From Anthropogastromicrobium sp963652495 (lineage in GTDB: Bacteria; Bacillota; Clostridia; Lachnospirales; Lachnospiraceae), in contig CAVJTU010000033.1 in the NCBI GenBank assembly GCA_963652495.1, forward strand, positions 1 to 31,085: a stretch of 31,085 bases of DNA. The letters run 5' to 3'. The notes under the pieces were generated by a model that worked only from the letters and a program-made list of their open reading frames with translations, was not told where the DNA came from and did no database searches. Positions 16,021-23,151 of this stretch are shown one piece after another (position 1 is the stretch's first letter; every line of letters starts with the position of its first letter). Made by a program: the position numbers and the translations under genes.

Positions 16021-17697
16021 TTACGGAACAGGAACCGTCATTCCCTGAAGCACATAATCGGTGTCTGTCTCAAATACATATGCATTCACGATGTAGGAAC
16101 CATGCTCATTTTTATGTTCACTGACCGGAACGTAGCAAGTTGCTGTATTTCCGGATACTGTCATGTCATGCCATACGAGATCATCCTGTCCGTTTGCTGA
16201 TGTCCACACAGCGGTTGCAATCCTTTTATAACCTGACGGTGCATTAAACCGAATCGTCACACGGAAACCATTCGCAGACAACTCCGTCACATATGGAATT
16301 TCAAGCGCCAGCACGCCAGTATCACCCGAATTGCCTGAGTTGCCTGAATTACTTCCTGCCGGAACAGTCACATCCACTCCCTTTAGCGGCGCAAGCTTTC
16401 CTGTGCTGTCATACAGATAAATGTGGGTCGTGTACACTCCACTCTCGCCTTTATGCGCACTTGCCGGCACATAAAAGGTCGCTGTGTCTCCACTCACGCT
16501 TGCCTGATGCCATATCAGATCATCCTGTCCGTTTGCATTTGTCCACGTTGGCATAAGTACTTTGCTCACTCCTGCCGGTGCATTCAGCTTCGCTGTAACA
16601 CGATATCCTGATGAACTTACTTCCGTTATTGATACATCTCCTACTGACAGGCTTGCCGATGGTGTTGACGGACTTACCGTTCCTGCCGGAACAGTCACAT
16701 CCACTCCCTTTAACGGGGCAAGCTTTCCTGTACTGTCATACAGATAAATGTGGGTCGTGTACGCTCCGCTCTCTCCCTTATGTGCACTTGCCGGCACATA
16801 AAAGGTCGCTGTGTCTCCACTCACGCTTGCCTGATGCCATATCAGATCATCCTGTCCGTTTGCGTTTGTCCACGTTGGCACAAGTACCTTGCTCACTCCT
16901 GCCGGTGCATTCAGCTTTGCTGTAATGCGATATCCTGATGAACTTACTTCCGTTATTGATACATCTCCTACCGACAGACTTGACGATGGGGTTGACGGAT
17001 TTACCGTTCCTGCCGGAACAGTCACATCCACTCCCTTTAACGGGGCAAGCTTTCCTGTACTGTCATACAGATAAATGTGGGTCGTGTACGCTCCGCTCTC
17101 TCCCTTATGTGCACTTGCCGGCACATAAAAGGTCGCTGTGTCTCCACTCACGCTTGCCTGATGCCATATCAGATCATCCTGTCCGTTTGCGTTTGTCCAC
17201 GTTGGCATAAGTACCTTGCTCACTCCTGCCGGTGCATTCAGCTTCGCTGTAACACGATATCCTGATGAGCTTACTTCCGTTATCGATACATCTCCTACCG
17301 ACGGACTTGCCGATGAGGCTGATGATGCCGGAACAGTCACATTTTCGCCCCATAAGGCAAACTTACCCTGCTTATCATACACATAAATATGCGTAATATA
17401 CGCTCCGCTCTCGCCATTATGAGCACTTACCGGCACATAAAACGTTGCTGTATTTCCACTTACTGTTGCCTGATGCCACACCAGATCATCCTGTCCATTT
17501 GCTGCTGTCCACGTCGGCATCATAACACGGCTGACACCTGCATCCGCAGAAAATGTGACATTTACGCGGTAGCCTGAAGCAGATTGCTCGGTGATGCTTG
17601 TTGACACGATCTGCACCGGGCCTGCATTCGTGACAATTGGCATTGCTCCCACCATCAATGATGCCGCTAATGCCGCTACTGTTGCTTTTCTTTTCAT
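16021..17697 (-). CDS. Secreted protein of five GBS/Bsp-like repeats
   Basis: The 558-residue exported protein has a signal peptide (about 1-25, cut near NAG) and five immunoglobulin-sized modules of about 90-109 residues. Each carries a MPTWT-ANGQDDL-WHQ core followed by SGNTATFYVPVSAH and GAY-THIY-YD. This matches the GBS Bsp-like repeat family found in streptococcal and clostridial surface and wall-lytic proteins, where the modules are thought to mediate cell-surface binding. No catalytic domain, LPXTG motif or other anchor is visible. Modules 2-4 are nearly identical at DNA level. AGGAAGG lies 5 nt before the ATG. It has its own promoter (17760-17788), and the deacetylase-like gene follows, suggesting a joint wall-related role. 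Confidence 0.85.
   Translation of the reverse strand: MKRKATVAALAASLMVGAMPIVTNAGPVQIVSTSITEQSASGYRVNVTFSADAGVSRVMMPTWTAANGQDDLVWHQATVSGNTATFYVPVSAHNGESGAYITHIYVYDKQGKFALWGENVTVPASSASSASPSVGDVSITEVSSSGYRVTAKLNAPAGVSKVLMPTWTNANGQDDLIWHQASVSGDTATFYVPASAHKGESGAYTTHIYLYDSTGKLAPLKGVDVTVPAGTVNPSTPSSSLSVGDVSITEVSSSGYRITAKLNAPAGVSKVLVPTWTNANGQDDLIWHQASVSGDTATFYVPASAHKGESGAYTTHIYLYDSTGKLAPLKGVDVTVPAGTVSPSTPSASLSVGDVSITEVSSSGYRVTAKLNAPAGVSKVLMPTWTNANGQDDLIWHQASVSGDTATFYVPASAHKGESGVYTTHIYLYDSTGKLAPLKGVDVTVPAGSNSGNSGNSGDTGVLALEIPYVTELSANGFRVTIRFNAPSGYKRIATAVWTSANGQDDLVWHDMTVSGNTATCYVPVSEHKNEHGSYIVNAYVFETDTDYVLQGMTVPVP
16354..17334 (-). repeat. Three 327-bp tandem coding repeats
   Basis: Units beginning at 16354, 16681 and 17008 repeat with a period of exactly 327 bp (109 codons) and are almost identical, with a handful of mostly silent changes. 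They encode modules 2-4 of the GBS/Bsp-like protein. The outer two modules are clearly more diverged, so amplification of the central module is recent or kept uniform by gene conversion. Confidence 0.9.
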
Positions 17698-17759
17698 AGA
17701 TACCTTCCTTTCTGTATTATACCCTTTCTTTCAATGCTCTTTGCATCTTTCTTAGCCAC

Positions 17760-17788
17760 ATTATACCGAATGCAAAGAATAATTGCAA
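17760..17788 (-). promoter_or_regulatory. Sigma-A promoter of the GBS-repeat gene
   Basis: On the minus strand TTGCAA (17783-17788), a 17-bp spacer and TATAAT (17760-17765). The start codon is about 55 nt downstream of the predicted start site. Confidence 0.8.
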
Positions 17789-17794
17789 GAGCAG

Positions 17795-17819
17795 AAAAGA
17801 CTGCCCAAAGGCAGTCTTT
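17795..17819 (-). terminator. Intrinsic terminator of spoVG
   Basis: Perfect 10-bp stem (AAAGACTGCC at 17796-17805 with GGCAGTCTTT at 17810-17819) and a 4-nt loop. On the minus strand TTTTC follows. It lies about 90 bp past the spoVG stop, just upstream of the next promoter. Confidence 0.82.
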
Positions 17820-17910
17820 CACACGTTATTACCACATTCTTAATTATTAACTTAGCTTTTGACTTTGCAATCCATATATCTATCCATCCAACAAAGCCTC
17901 GGTCAGGATC

Positions 17911-18174
17911 TTATGCTTCTTTCAATGCCTCCTCGTATTTCTCAAGAATAATCTTTTGAACATAATCTCTTGTCTCCGAGTTGATGGGATGCGCGATATC
18001 ACGATATTCTCCTGTTGCCGACTTACGGCTTGGCATCGCAACAAATACTCCCTTTTCCCCTTCGATCACCTTGATATCGTGAACCACAAATTCATTGTCC
18101 AGTGTAATAGAGACGATCGCTCTCATCTTGCCATCCAGTGCGACCTTACGCACTCTCACATCTGTAATTTCCAT
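17911..18174 (-). CDS. spoVG: Septation/sporulation regulator SpoVG
   Basis: The 87-residue protein matches SpoVG over its whole length: MEITDVRVRKV at the start, the central NEFVVHDIKVIEG, and the conserved VAMPSRK followed by YRDIAHPIN. SpoVG is a small dimeric nucleic-acid-binding regulator that affects septation, capsule and sporulation genes in Firmicutes. The ATG has AAAGG about 10 nt upstream, just 3' of a leader hairpin. In B. subtilis spoVG also lies close to prs and pth-mfd, so the neighbourhood is partly conserved, though here the glg genes and surface-protein genes intervene. It appears monocistronic, ending at the 17795-17819 terminator. Confidence 0.95.
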   Translation of the reverse strand: MEITDVRVRKVALDGKMRAIVSITLDNEFVVHDIKVIEGEKGVFVAMPSRKSATGEYRDIAHPINSETRDYVQKIILEKYEEALKEA

Positions 18175-18196
18175 CCCACTATTGCCTTTCCGTCCT

Positions 18197-18214
18197 CCGC
18201 ACGCCTTTGTGCGG
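18197..18214 (-). other. Hairpin next to the spoVG ribosome site
   Basis: CCGCAC (18197-18202) pairs with GTGCGG (18209-18214) around a 6-nt loop, 22 bases before the spoVG ATG. It is followed by T-rich DNA on the plus strand, but no plus-strand gene precedes it. It may shape the leader RNA. Confidence 0.35.
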
Positions 18215-18335
18215 CTGTTTTTCTTTATTCTTTTTTACTTATTATACACGTTGATACTACCCGCGGATCGCTCTGCCATGCTGCAGCTATGCAGCCTTCA
18301 AAACATTCAATTCACTGATTAATTCTGAAAGTGCT

Positions 18336-18410
18336 GTCAGACTTCTTACTTGCGCGCAAGACACATAGACATTTGACAATCCGCTTCTGACTTTGATCTT
18401 CTGGTATTAT
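18336..18410 (-). repeat. Possible degenerate copy of the cloverleaf repeat
   Basis: Fourteen bases CGCTTCTGACTTTG (18382-18395) are identical to the first-arm sequence of the 25587-26051 array. CTGGTATtATCAAA next to the glgD stop resembles the element end CTGGTATCAAA. GTCAGA (18336-18341) and TCTGAC (18386-18391) form an outer stem, and CTTGCGCGCAAG an inner palindrome. The other two arms are not recognisable. Confidence 0.35.
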
Positions 18411-19531
18411 CAAATGATAAATCTCTCATTCTTTTCCACAACGATGCGGATATCACCAGGTTCTGCCTTGTAGCAGGCATTTGCTTCAATAGTTCCCCTG
18501 CTCTCAACAATGCAATTTTCGATCACTGCGTTGTCACCGATATAAACATCGTTCATAATGATGGAGTTTTTGATTACTGTATTGTTTCCGATATATGCTT
18601 TCTTAAAGATGACAGAATTTTCAACGGTACCATTTACAATACTTCCACATGCAATCAGGCTGTTTGAAATATTGGCACCCGGATTGTACTTTGCCGGCGG
18701 CAGATCATCCACCTTCGTGAATACACTGCTTCCTTCCTTGAAGAAATAGCTGCGCACATCTCTCTTTAAGAAGTCCATGTTCGTCTTATAATAAGCATCA
18801 ACAGAAGAAATATTGTTCCAATACGTATCAATCTGATATGCGTAGACTCTCCTGATATCCTTGTAACGGATCAAGATATCCTTTACAAGATCGTATCGGT
18901 CTTCCTCTGCCGCACGCTCAATCAATTCGATCAGCAGACGTCTTCTGATAACATAAATACCGCATGATACATTTCTGGAGGCCTCTACAACCGGCTTCTC
19001 CTCGTAGTCGCGGATCCTTCCGTCATCATCCGTCCTTACCTGTCCGAAACGGCTTAAATCCTCACCTTCCGGCATCTGCTTGCAGACAACTGTGATATCC
19101 GCACGCTTTTGAATATGATATTCCAGAACCTTATTATAATCCAGCTTATAGATTCCATCGCCAGAAGCCAGAACCACATATGGCTCATGGCTTCTCTTGA
19201 GGAAATGCAGGTTCTGATACAGGGCATCGGCTGTACCCCGATACCAGTTGCTATTTTCAGCGGTTATAGTAGGGGTGAATACATATAAACCGCCCTGCTT
19301 TCTTCCAAAATCCCACCACTTTGAAGAGTTTAAGTGCTCATTCAGTGATACGGTGTTGTACTGTGTTAAAACAGCTACTTTCTGAATACGGGAGTTTGAC
19401 ATATTGCTGAGCGCGAAATCAATGCTGCGGTATGTTCCTACCATCGGCATAGCAGCGATCGCACGATTATATGACAGCTCCTTCATCCTCTTGTTGTTTC
19501 CGCCAGCTAAAATTATACCAATCGCTTTCAT
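18410..19531 (-). CDS. glgD: Glucose-1-phosphate adenylyltransferase subunit GlgD
   Basis: Second, regulatory-type subunit of ADP-glucose pyrophosphorylase, found with GlgC in Firmicutes. The 373-residue protein has a nucleotidyltransferase N-terminal domain (GIILAGGNNKRMKEL) and a left-handed beta-helix C-terminal domain seen as hexapeptide-like repeats (NSVIFKKAYIGNNTVIKNSII). Compared with GlgC, the substrate loop is altered: NRAIAAMPMVGTYRSIDFALSN where GlgC has AKPAVSFGGKYSIIDFPLSN, in line with low or no activity on its own. The ATG overlaps the glgC stop codon in an ATGA, so translation is coupled and subunits are probably made in fixed ratio. GGGAGG lies inside the glgC 3' end. Confidence 0.95.
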   Translation of the reverse strand: MKAIGIILAGGNNKRMKELSYNRAIAAMPMVGTYRSIDFALSNMSNSRIQKVAVLTQYNTVSLNEHLNSSKWWDFGRKQGGLYVFTPTITAENSNWYRGTADALYQNLHFLKRSHEPYVVLASGDGIYKLDYNKVLEYHIQKRADITVVCKQMPEGEDLSRFGQVRTDDDGRIRDYEEKPVVEASRNVSCGIYVIRRRLLIELIERAAEEDRYDLVKDILIRYKDIRRVYAYQIDTYWNNISSVDAYYKTNMDFLKRDVRSYFFKEGSSVFTKVDDLPPAKYNPGANISNSLIACGSIVNGTVENSVIFKKAYIGNNTVIKNSIIMNDVYIGDNAVIENCIVESRGTIEANACYKAEPGDIRIVVEKNERFII

Positions 19532-20802
19532 TCTTCCTCGCCTCCCTTGATGATGTATCCGCCGCTTACAAGATTTCCATCCGGATAATCTTCGCTAACG
19601 GTCTTTCCGGCAATCGCTACATTCTTTCCAATAGTAACGCCGTCCGGAATCTCGGAGCCTTCTGCAACGGTGACAAGATCGCAGCAGTATACTTTCTTAT
19701 TATACTGGCTGTCTGCATACTCTCCGACACCAATCGTACAATTCTCTCCAATTGTTACATCCTGCGCAATGATAGACTTATAGATCTTGGTTCCCTTCTT
19801 TACTACAGTACCCTGCATCAGAATGGAATCATAAACCTCTGCGCCCTCCTCAATGGTAACGTCAGGTCCTATGACACAATTTCTCACTTTGCCGTACAAT
19901 TCAGAGCCATCGCCTATGATGCAGCGCTCAATCTGCGCGGAATCTGCGATATATTGCGGCGGTTGGTTGTCTGACTTGGTATATATCTTCCAGAACTCTT
20001 CATATAAATTAAAGACAGGAACAATATCAATGAGTTCCATGTTTGCTTCCCAGTAGGAATGAAGTGTTCCAACATCCTTCCAATAGCCATTGAACTCGTA
20101 GCAGAATACACGATCTCCGCGCTTATGGCAATATGGAATGACATGCATACCAAAGTCACAGTTCGGAATATCCTTATTTGTAATCAATGCTTCACGAAGC
20201 ACCGACCATGTAAATATGTAAATACCCATGGAAGCAAGGTTGCTTCTCGGGTGCGCAGGCTTCTCTTCAAAATCTACAATGCGGCCTGTATCGTCTGTAA
20301 TGAGGACACCGAAACGGCTCGCCTCCTCAATCGGAACCGGCATAGCTGCCATCGTAACGTCTGCATTGTTTGCTTTATGATAATCGAGCATTACCTGATA
20401 ATCCATCTTATAGATATGATCACCGCCCAGAATCAATACATACTCCGGATTAAAACTGTCGATGTAGCGGATGTTCTGATAAATCGCATTTGCAGTTCCT
20501 GTATACCAGTCACTGTTTCCTGTCGCTTCATATGGTGAAAGAATCGTCACACCGCCATAGTTGCGGTCAAGATCCCACGGAATACCAATGCCGATGTGGG
20601 TATTCAAGCGAAGCGGCTGATACTGCGTCATTACACCAACTGTATCCACCCCTGAATTAATGCAGTTACTCAATGGGAAGTCAATAATGCTGTATTTCCC
20701 GCCGAAGGATACAGCCGGCTTCGCTACTTCAGAAGTCAAAACTCCAAGGCGGCTTCCCTGTCCGCCCGCCAATAACATGGCGATCATTTCCTTTCTAACC
20801 AC
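19528..20802 (-). CDS. glgC: Glucose-1-phosphate adenylyltransferase (ADP-glucose pyrophosphorylase) catalytic subunit
   Basis: Makes ADP-glucose from ATP and glucose-1-phosphate, the committed step of glycogen synthesis. The 424-residue protein shows MLLAGGQGSRLGVLT (nucleotide loop), KPAVSFGGKYSIIDFPLSN, the catalytic-Asp region ILGGDHIYKMDY, FEEKP, and a C-terminal beta-helix domain. I chose a GTG start at 20802 because AAAGGGG lies 7 nt upstream and homologues begin with VRKEMIAM; a longer frame to 20847 covers the leader and is not conserved. It is co-transcribed with glgD from the promoter at 20903-20931. No branching, synthase or phosphorylase gene of the pathway is in the window. Confidence 0.96.
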   Translation of the reverse strand: MVRKEMIAMLLAGGQGSRLGVLTSEVAKPAVSFGGKYSIIDFPLSNCINSGVDTVGVMTQYQPLRLNTHIGIGIPWDLDRNYGGVTILSPYEATGNSDWYTGTANAIYQNIRYIDSFNPEYVLILGGDHIYKMDYQVMLDYHKANNADVTMAAMPVPIEEASRFGVLITDDTGRIVDFEEKPAHPRSNLASMGIYIFTWSVLREALITNKDIPNCDFGMHVIPYCHKRGDRVFCYEFNGYWKDVGTLHSYWEANMELIDIVPVFNLYEEFWKIYTKSDNQPPQYIADSAQIERCIIGDGSELYGKVRNCVIGPDVTIEEGAEVYDSILMQGTVVKKGTKIYKSIIAQDVTIGENCTIGVGEYADSQYNKKVYCCDLVTVAEGSEIPDGVTIGKNVAIAGKTVSEDYPDGNLVSGGYIIKGGEEE

Positions 20803-20902
20803 AAAATCACCCCTTTGTCTATGTTGTATTACTAGTTCACCCGTCAAACAATGCGTATTCCCTGTTCAGTTTGTGAACTGTAACCATGTAGTACTTGTCG
20901 TC

Positions 20903-20931
20903 ATTATAGCACATATCTTTCAAAATGTGAA
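20903..20931 (-). promoter_or_regulatory. Promoter of glgC-glgD
   Basis: On the minus strand TTCACA (20926-20931), a 17-bp spacer and TATAAT (20903-20908), with an extended -10 TGC before it. It gives a leader of about 95 nt. Confidence 0.75.
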
Positions 20932-21134
20932 CAATTTATCAAAAAATTTTTATGCATTTTTAATTATTTATTACACCTTATTTAGATTACTTTTCATTGT
21001 CTTTACATGTTTTCGATCATTTTGTCCATTTTTCGCCACTACAGTTCAGCATGGCAGAACGGACACCCGTTTGTGACCAAAGCAAAGCTTCACGCAAACC
21101 AAAACCTTCTGATAACCGACTGCAACATTTGCGC

Positions 21135-21162
21135 TTTACAATCCCTCAAAATCGAGTATACT
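21135..21162 (+). promoter_or_regulatory. Candidate promoter of murC
   Basis: TTTACA (21135-21140), a 16-bp spacer and TATACT (21157-21162). If used, transcription starts near 21169 and the leader of about 290 nt contains the whole cloverleaf repeat. Confidence 0.6.
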
Positions 21163-21237
21163 TAAATTAAGATAACTATTCATTTTTGTTTCTTTATCTC
21201 GCTATGACAATTCAGTAAAGGGATGAATTGATTTTGA

Positions 21238-21382
21238 TGATACCAGGGTCAAAAGGTCAGAAAGCCGATACAAGCTTGCTTGCAAGAGGATTTTTGACCT
21301 CTTGACCCGCCAAAAACATGATCAAGATTACGAATGTTTTTGAAGATTGCGAGAGTGCAAAGCATGTAGCAATCTGGTATCA
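21238..21382 (+). repeat. Complete cloverleaf intergenic repeat (145 bp)
   Basis: The ends TGATACCA (21238-21245) and TGGTATCA (21375-21382) form a perfect closing stem. Inside are three arms. Arm 1 has GGGTCA/TGACCC (21246-21251 with 21303-21308), AGGTCA/TGACCT (21254-21259 with 21295-21300) and CAAGC/GCTTG at the tip. Arm 2 has AAAAACAT/ATGTTTTT (21312-21319 with 21334-21341). Arm 3 has GATTGC/GCAATC (21345-21350 with 21369-21374). Arms 1 and 3 abut the closing stem with no unpaired base. No coding capacity is seen. Related copies lie at 1-90 and 25587-26051. I do not recognise the family; it could be a MITE-like element or a structured RNA. Confidence 0.85.
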
Positions 21383-21459
21383 AACATCATTTTGATGCAA
21401 CACTTTAGAGAATTGCGATAGTTATTCACTCATTTGATTATTCGGAGGATTAGATTACC

Positions 21460-22842
21460 ATGTATCATATTAATTTTGAAAAACCCTGCCACATTTATTT
21501 TATCGGCATCGGCGGTATCAGTATGAGCGGACTCGCTGAGGTTTTGATGAAGGAGGGCTTTACGGTGAGCGGTTCCGATTCCAAGGAATCTCCACTGACG
21601 GATCATCTGTCTTCACTGGGTGCTGCGATCTTCTACGACCAGTCTGTCTCCCACATTCCAGAGGAAACGGATGTCGTTGTTTACACTGCTGCCATCCATG
21701 CCAGTCACCCGGAAATTGTGGATGCAGCAGCACGCGGCATTCCGCTGCTTACAAGAGCAGAGCTTCTCGGACAGTTGATGCGAAACTACAGGGTTGCAAT
21801 AAACATTGCCGGTACCCATGGTAAGACAACCACGACCTCTATGATAACGGAGATTCTTCTGGCAGCCGGTACCGACCCAACGATCTCTGTCGGCGGGATC
21901 CTTCCGACGATCGGCGGCAACATCCGCGTAGGCGGTTCTGATCTTTTTGTCACAGAGGCATGCGAGTACACAAACAGCTTTCTTTCCTTCTATCCGACGA
22001 TGGAAGTCATCCTTAATATAGAAGCAGACCATCTCGACTTCTTTAAGGATATTGAGGATATCCGTCACTCCTTCCGCCTGTTTATGGAGAAGCTGCCAGA
22101 GAACGGCGTGCTTGTCATTAATGGTGATATCCGCGACTTGTCCGAACTGACCAGTGGGCTAAAGTGCGAAGTCATCACCGTCGGACACGGAGAGTCCTGC
22201 GATTACCGCGCTGCCAATATCGCATACAATGAGCTGGCGCAGGCTTCTTTTGATGTCACAGATACACATGGTACTGTACTGGGGCACATTCAGTTAAGCG
22301 TTCCGGGCGAGCATAACGTTTACAACGCACTTGCCGCTGTTGCCCTGTGCCGCAAGCTTGGTCTTACAATGGACCAGATCGCATCAGGTCTCTTAAATTT
22401 CCATGGTACGCAGAGACGTTTTGAGAAAAAGGGTGTAGTAAATGGCATCACCATCATTGATGATTATGCACATCATCCGCAGGAAATTACCGCGACACTG
22501 ACTGCAGCAAAGAAGTATCCGCATAAGAAGATCTGGTGTATCTTCCAGCCGCATACTTACACAAGAACAAAGGCTTTGCTAGCTGATTTTGCAAAGGCAC
22601 TGTCCTTAGCCGATGAGGTCGTTTTGGCAAAGATCTACCCGGCAAGAGAGACCGATGATTTGGGCATCAGCTCTGACAATATTCGCGTTTTGCTGGCGCA
22701 GGCAGGCACAGATGCCTACTATCTGGACACTTTTGAGGAAATTGAAAAATTTATTTTAAAAAATGCTATCCCCGGCGATTTGGTGATAACTATGGGTGCC
22801 GGAGATGTAGTAAAAATCGGAGAAAACCTCATTTCAAAGTAA
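21460..22842 (+). CDS. murC: UDP-N-acetylmuramate--L-alanine ligase
   Basis: Cytosolic Mur ligase that adds the first amino acid, L-alanine, to UDP-MurNAc in peptidoglycan synthesis. At 460 residues it has normal length. It shows the N-terminal Rossmann motif FIGIGGISMSGLA (14-26), the ATP loop AGTHGKTTTTSM (117-128), the EACEYTNSF region, the central LNIEADHLDFF, and the C-terminal IIDDYAHHPQEI motif. The ATG has GGAGG about 10 nt upstream. It is the first plus-strand gene after the divergent region. Its 3' end is followed within about 20 bp by a terminator built from DnaA-box sequences. Confidence 0.97.
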   Translation: MYHINFEKPCHIYFIGIGGISMSGLAEVLMKEGFTVSGSDSKESPLTDHLSSLGAAIFYDQSVSHIPEETDVVVYTAAIHASHPEIVDAAARGIPLLTRAELLGQLMRNYRVAINIAGTHGKTTTTSMITEILLAAGTDPTISVGGILPTIGGNIRVGGSDLFVTEACEYTNSFLSFYPTMEVILNIEADHLDFFKDIEDIRHSFRLFMEKLPENGVLVINGDIRDLSELTSGLKCEVITVGHGESCDYRAANIAYNELAQASFDVTDTHGTVLGHIQLSVPGEHNVYNALAAVALCRKLGLTMDQIASGLLNFHGTQRRFEKKGVVNGITIIDDYAHHPQEITATLTAAKKYPHKKIWCIFQPHTYTRTKALLADFAKALSLADEVVLAKIYPARETDDLGISSDNIRVLLAQAGTDAYYLDTFEEIEKFILKNAIPGDLVITMGAGDVVKIGENLISK

Positions 22843-22854
22843 GTCCTGACCGAG

Positions 22855-23004
22855 TTATCCACATTATCCCCAAATTATCCTCAGACCCCCCTGTGGATAA
22901 CTTTGGGGATAATTTTTTCTTTTTTCAGCTTCAAAAAATGGCTTATTTCCGCCATTTCCCTGCATTCTTATTCTCTCTTTTCTGAGTTATCCACATTATC
23001 CCCA
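22855..23004 (+). promoter_or_regulatory. DnaA-box cluster (seven boxes) upstream of the primosome genes
   Basis: Perfect TTATCCACA boxes occur at 22855-22863 and 22987-22995 (plus strand) and 22892-22900 (minus strand). One-mismatch boxes occur at 22864-22872, 22875-22883 and 22996-23004 (plus) and 22904-22912 (minus). The stretch 22853-22874 is repeated at 22985-23006. The DnaD and DnaI-like loader genes follow. No dnaA, dnaN or rpmH is present, so this is better seen as a DnaA control or titration site than as oriC. Confidence 0.75.
22864..22918 (+). terminator. murC terminator made of inverted DnaA boxes
   Basis: TTATCCCCAAA (22864-22874) pairs perfectly with TTTGGGGATAA (22902-22912). 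The stem continues with TTATCCTCA against TGTGGATAA with one mismatch and one bulge, around a C-rich loop. Six T residues and a further T-rich stretch follow. Confidence 0.75.
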
Positions 23005-23041
23005 AAAAACTTTGCATATCCCCTGTTCTTTTCAGGGTGGC

Positions 23042-23070
23042 TTTTCAAAAAAGGCATCTTGTGCTATACT
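23042..23070 (+). promoter_or_regulatory. Promoter of the DnaD/DnaI-like operon
   Basis: TTTTCA (23042-23047), a 17-bp spacer and TATACT (23065-23070), with an extended -10 TGC. It lies about 40 bp downstream of the last DnaA box and gives a leader of about 75 nt. Confidence 0.7.
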
Positions 23071-23151
23071 TCTCTCTATCAATATTACATGTGATATATT
23101 CCAACAGTATATAAAATACTTTTGTACATGGCAACAATTTTGGAGGTTTTT

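Larger units (their letters stand above)
20803..21237. other. Divergent intergenic region glgC/murC
   Basis: No gene is seen. It holds the glgC promoter, then about 200 bp of AT-rich DNA without clear structure, then the murC promoter. A small stem GTTCA/TGAAC near 20860-20880 lies in the glgC leader. Confidence 0.6.

Noticed and set aside
18197..18240. Plus-strand terminator (CCGCAC/GTGCGG followed by T-rich DNA)
   Set aside because: No plus-strand gene or promoter lies upstream of it; treated as a spoVG leader hairpin instead.
22855..23004. Chromosomal origin oriC
   Set aside because: The DnaA boxes are good, but dnaA, dnaN, rpmH and an obvious AT-rich unwinding region next to them are missing; a control or titration site is more likely.
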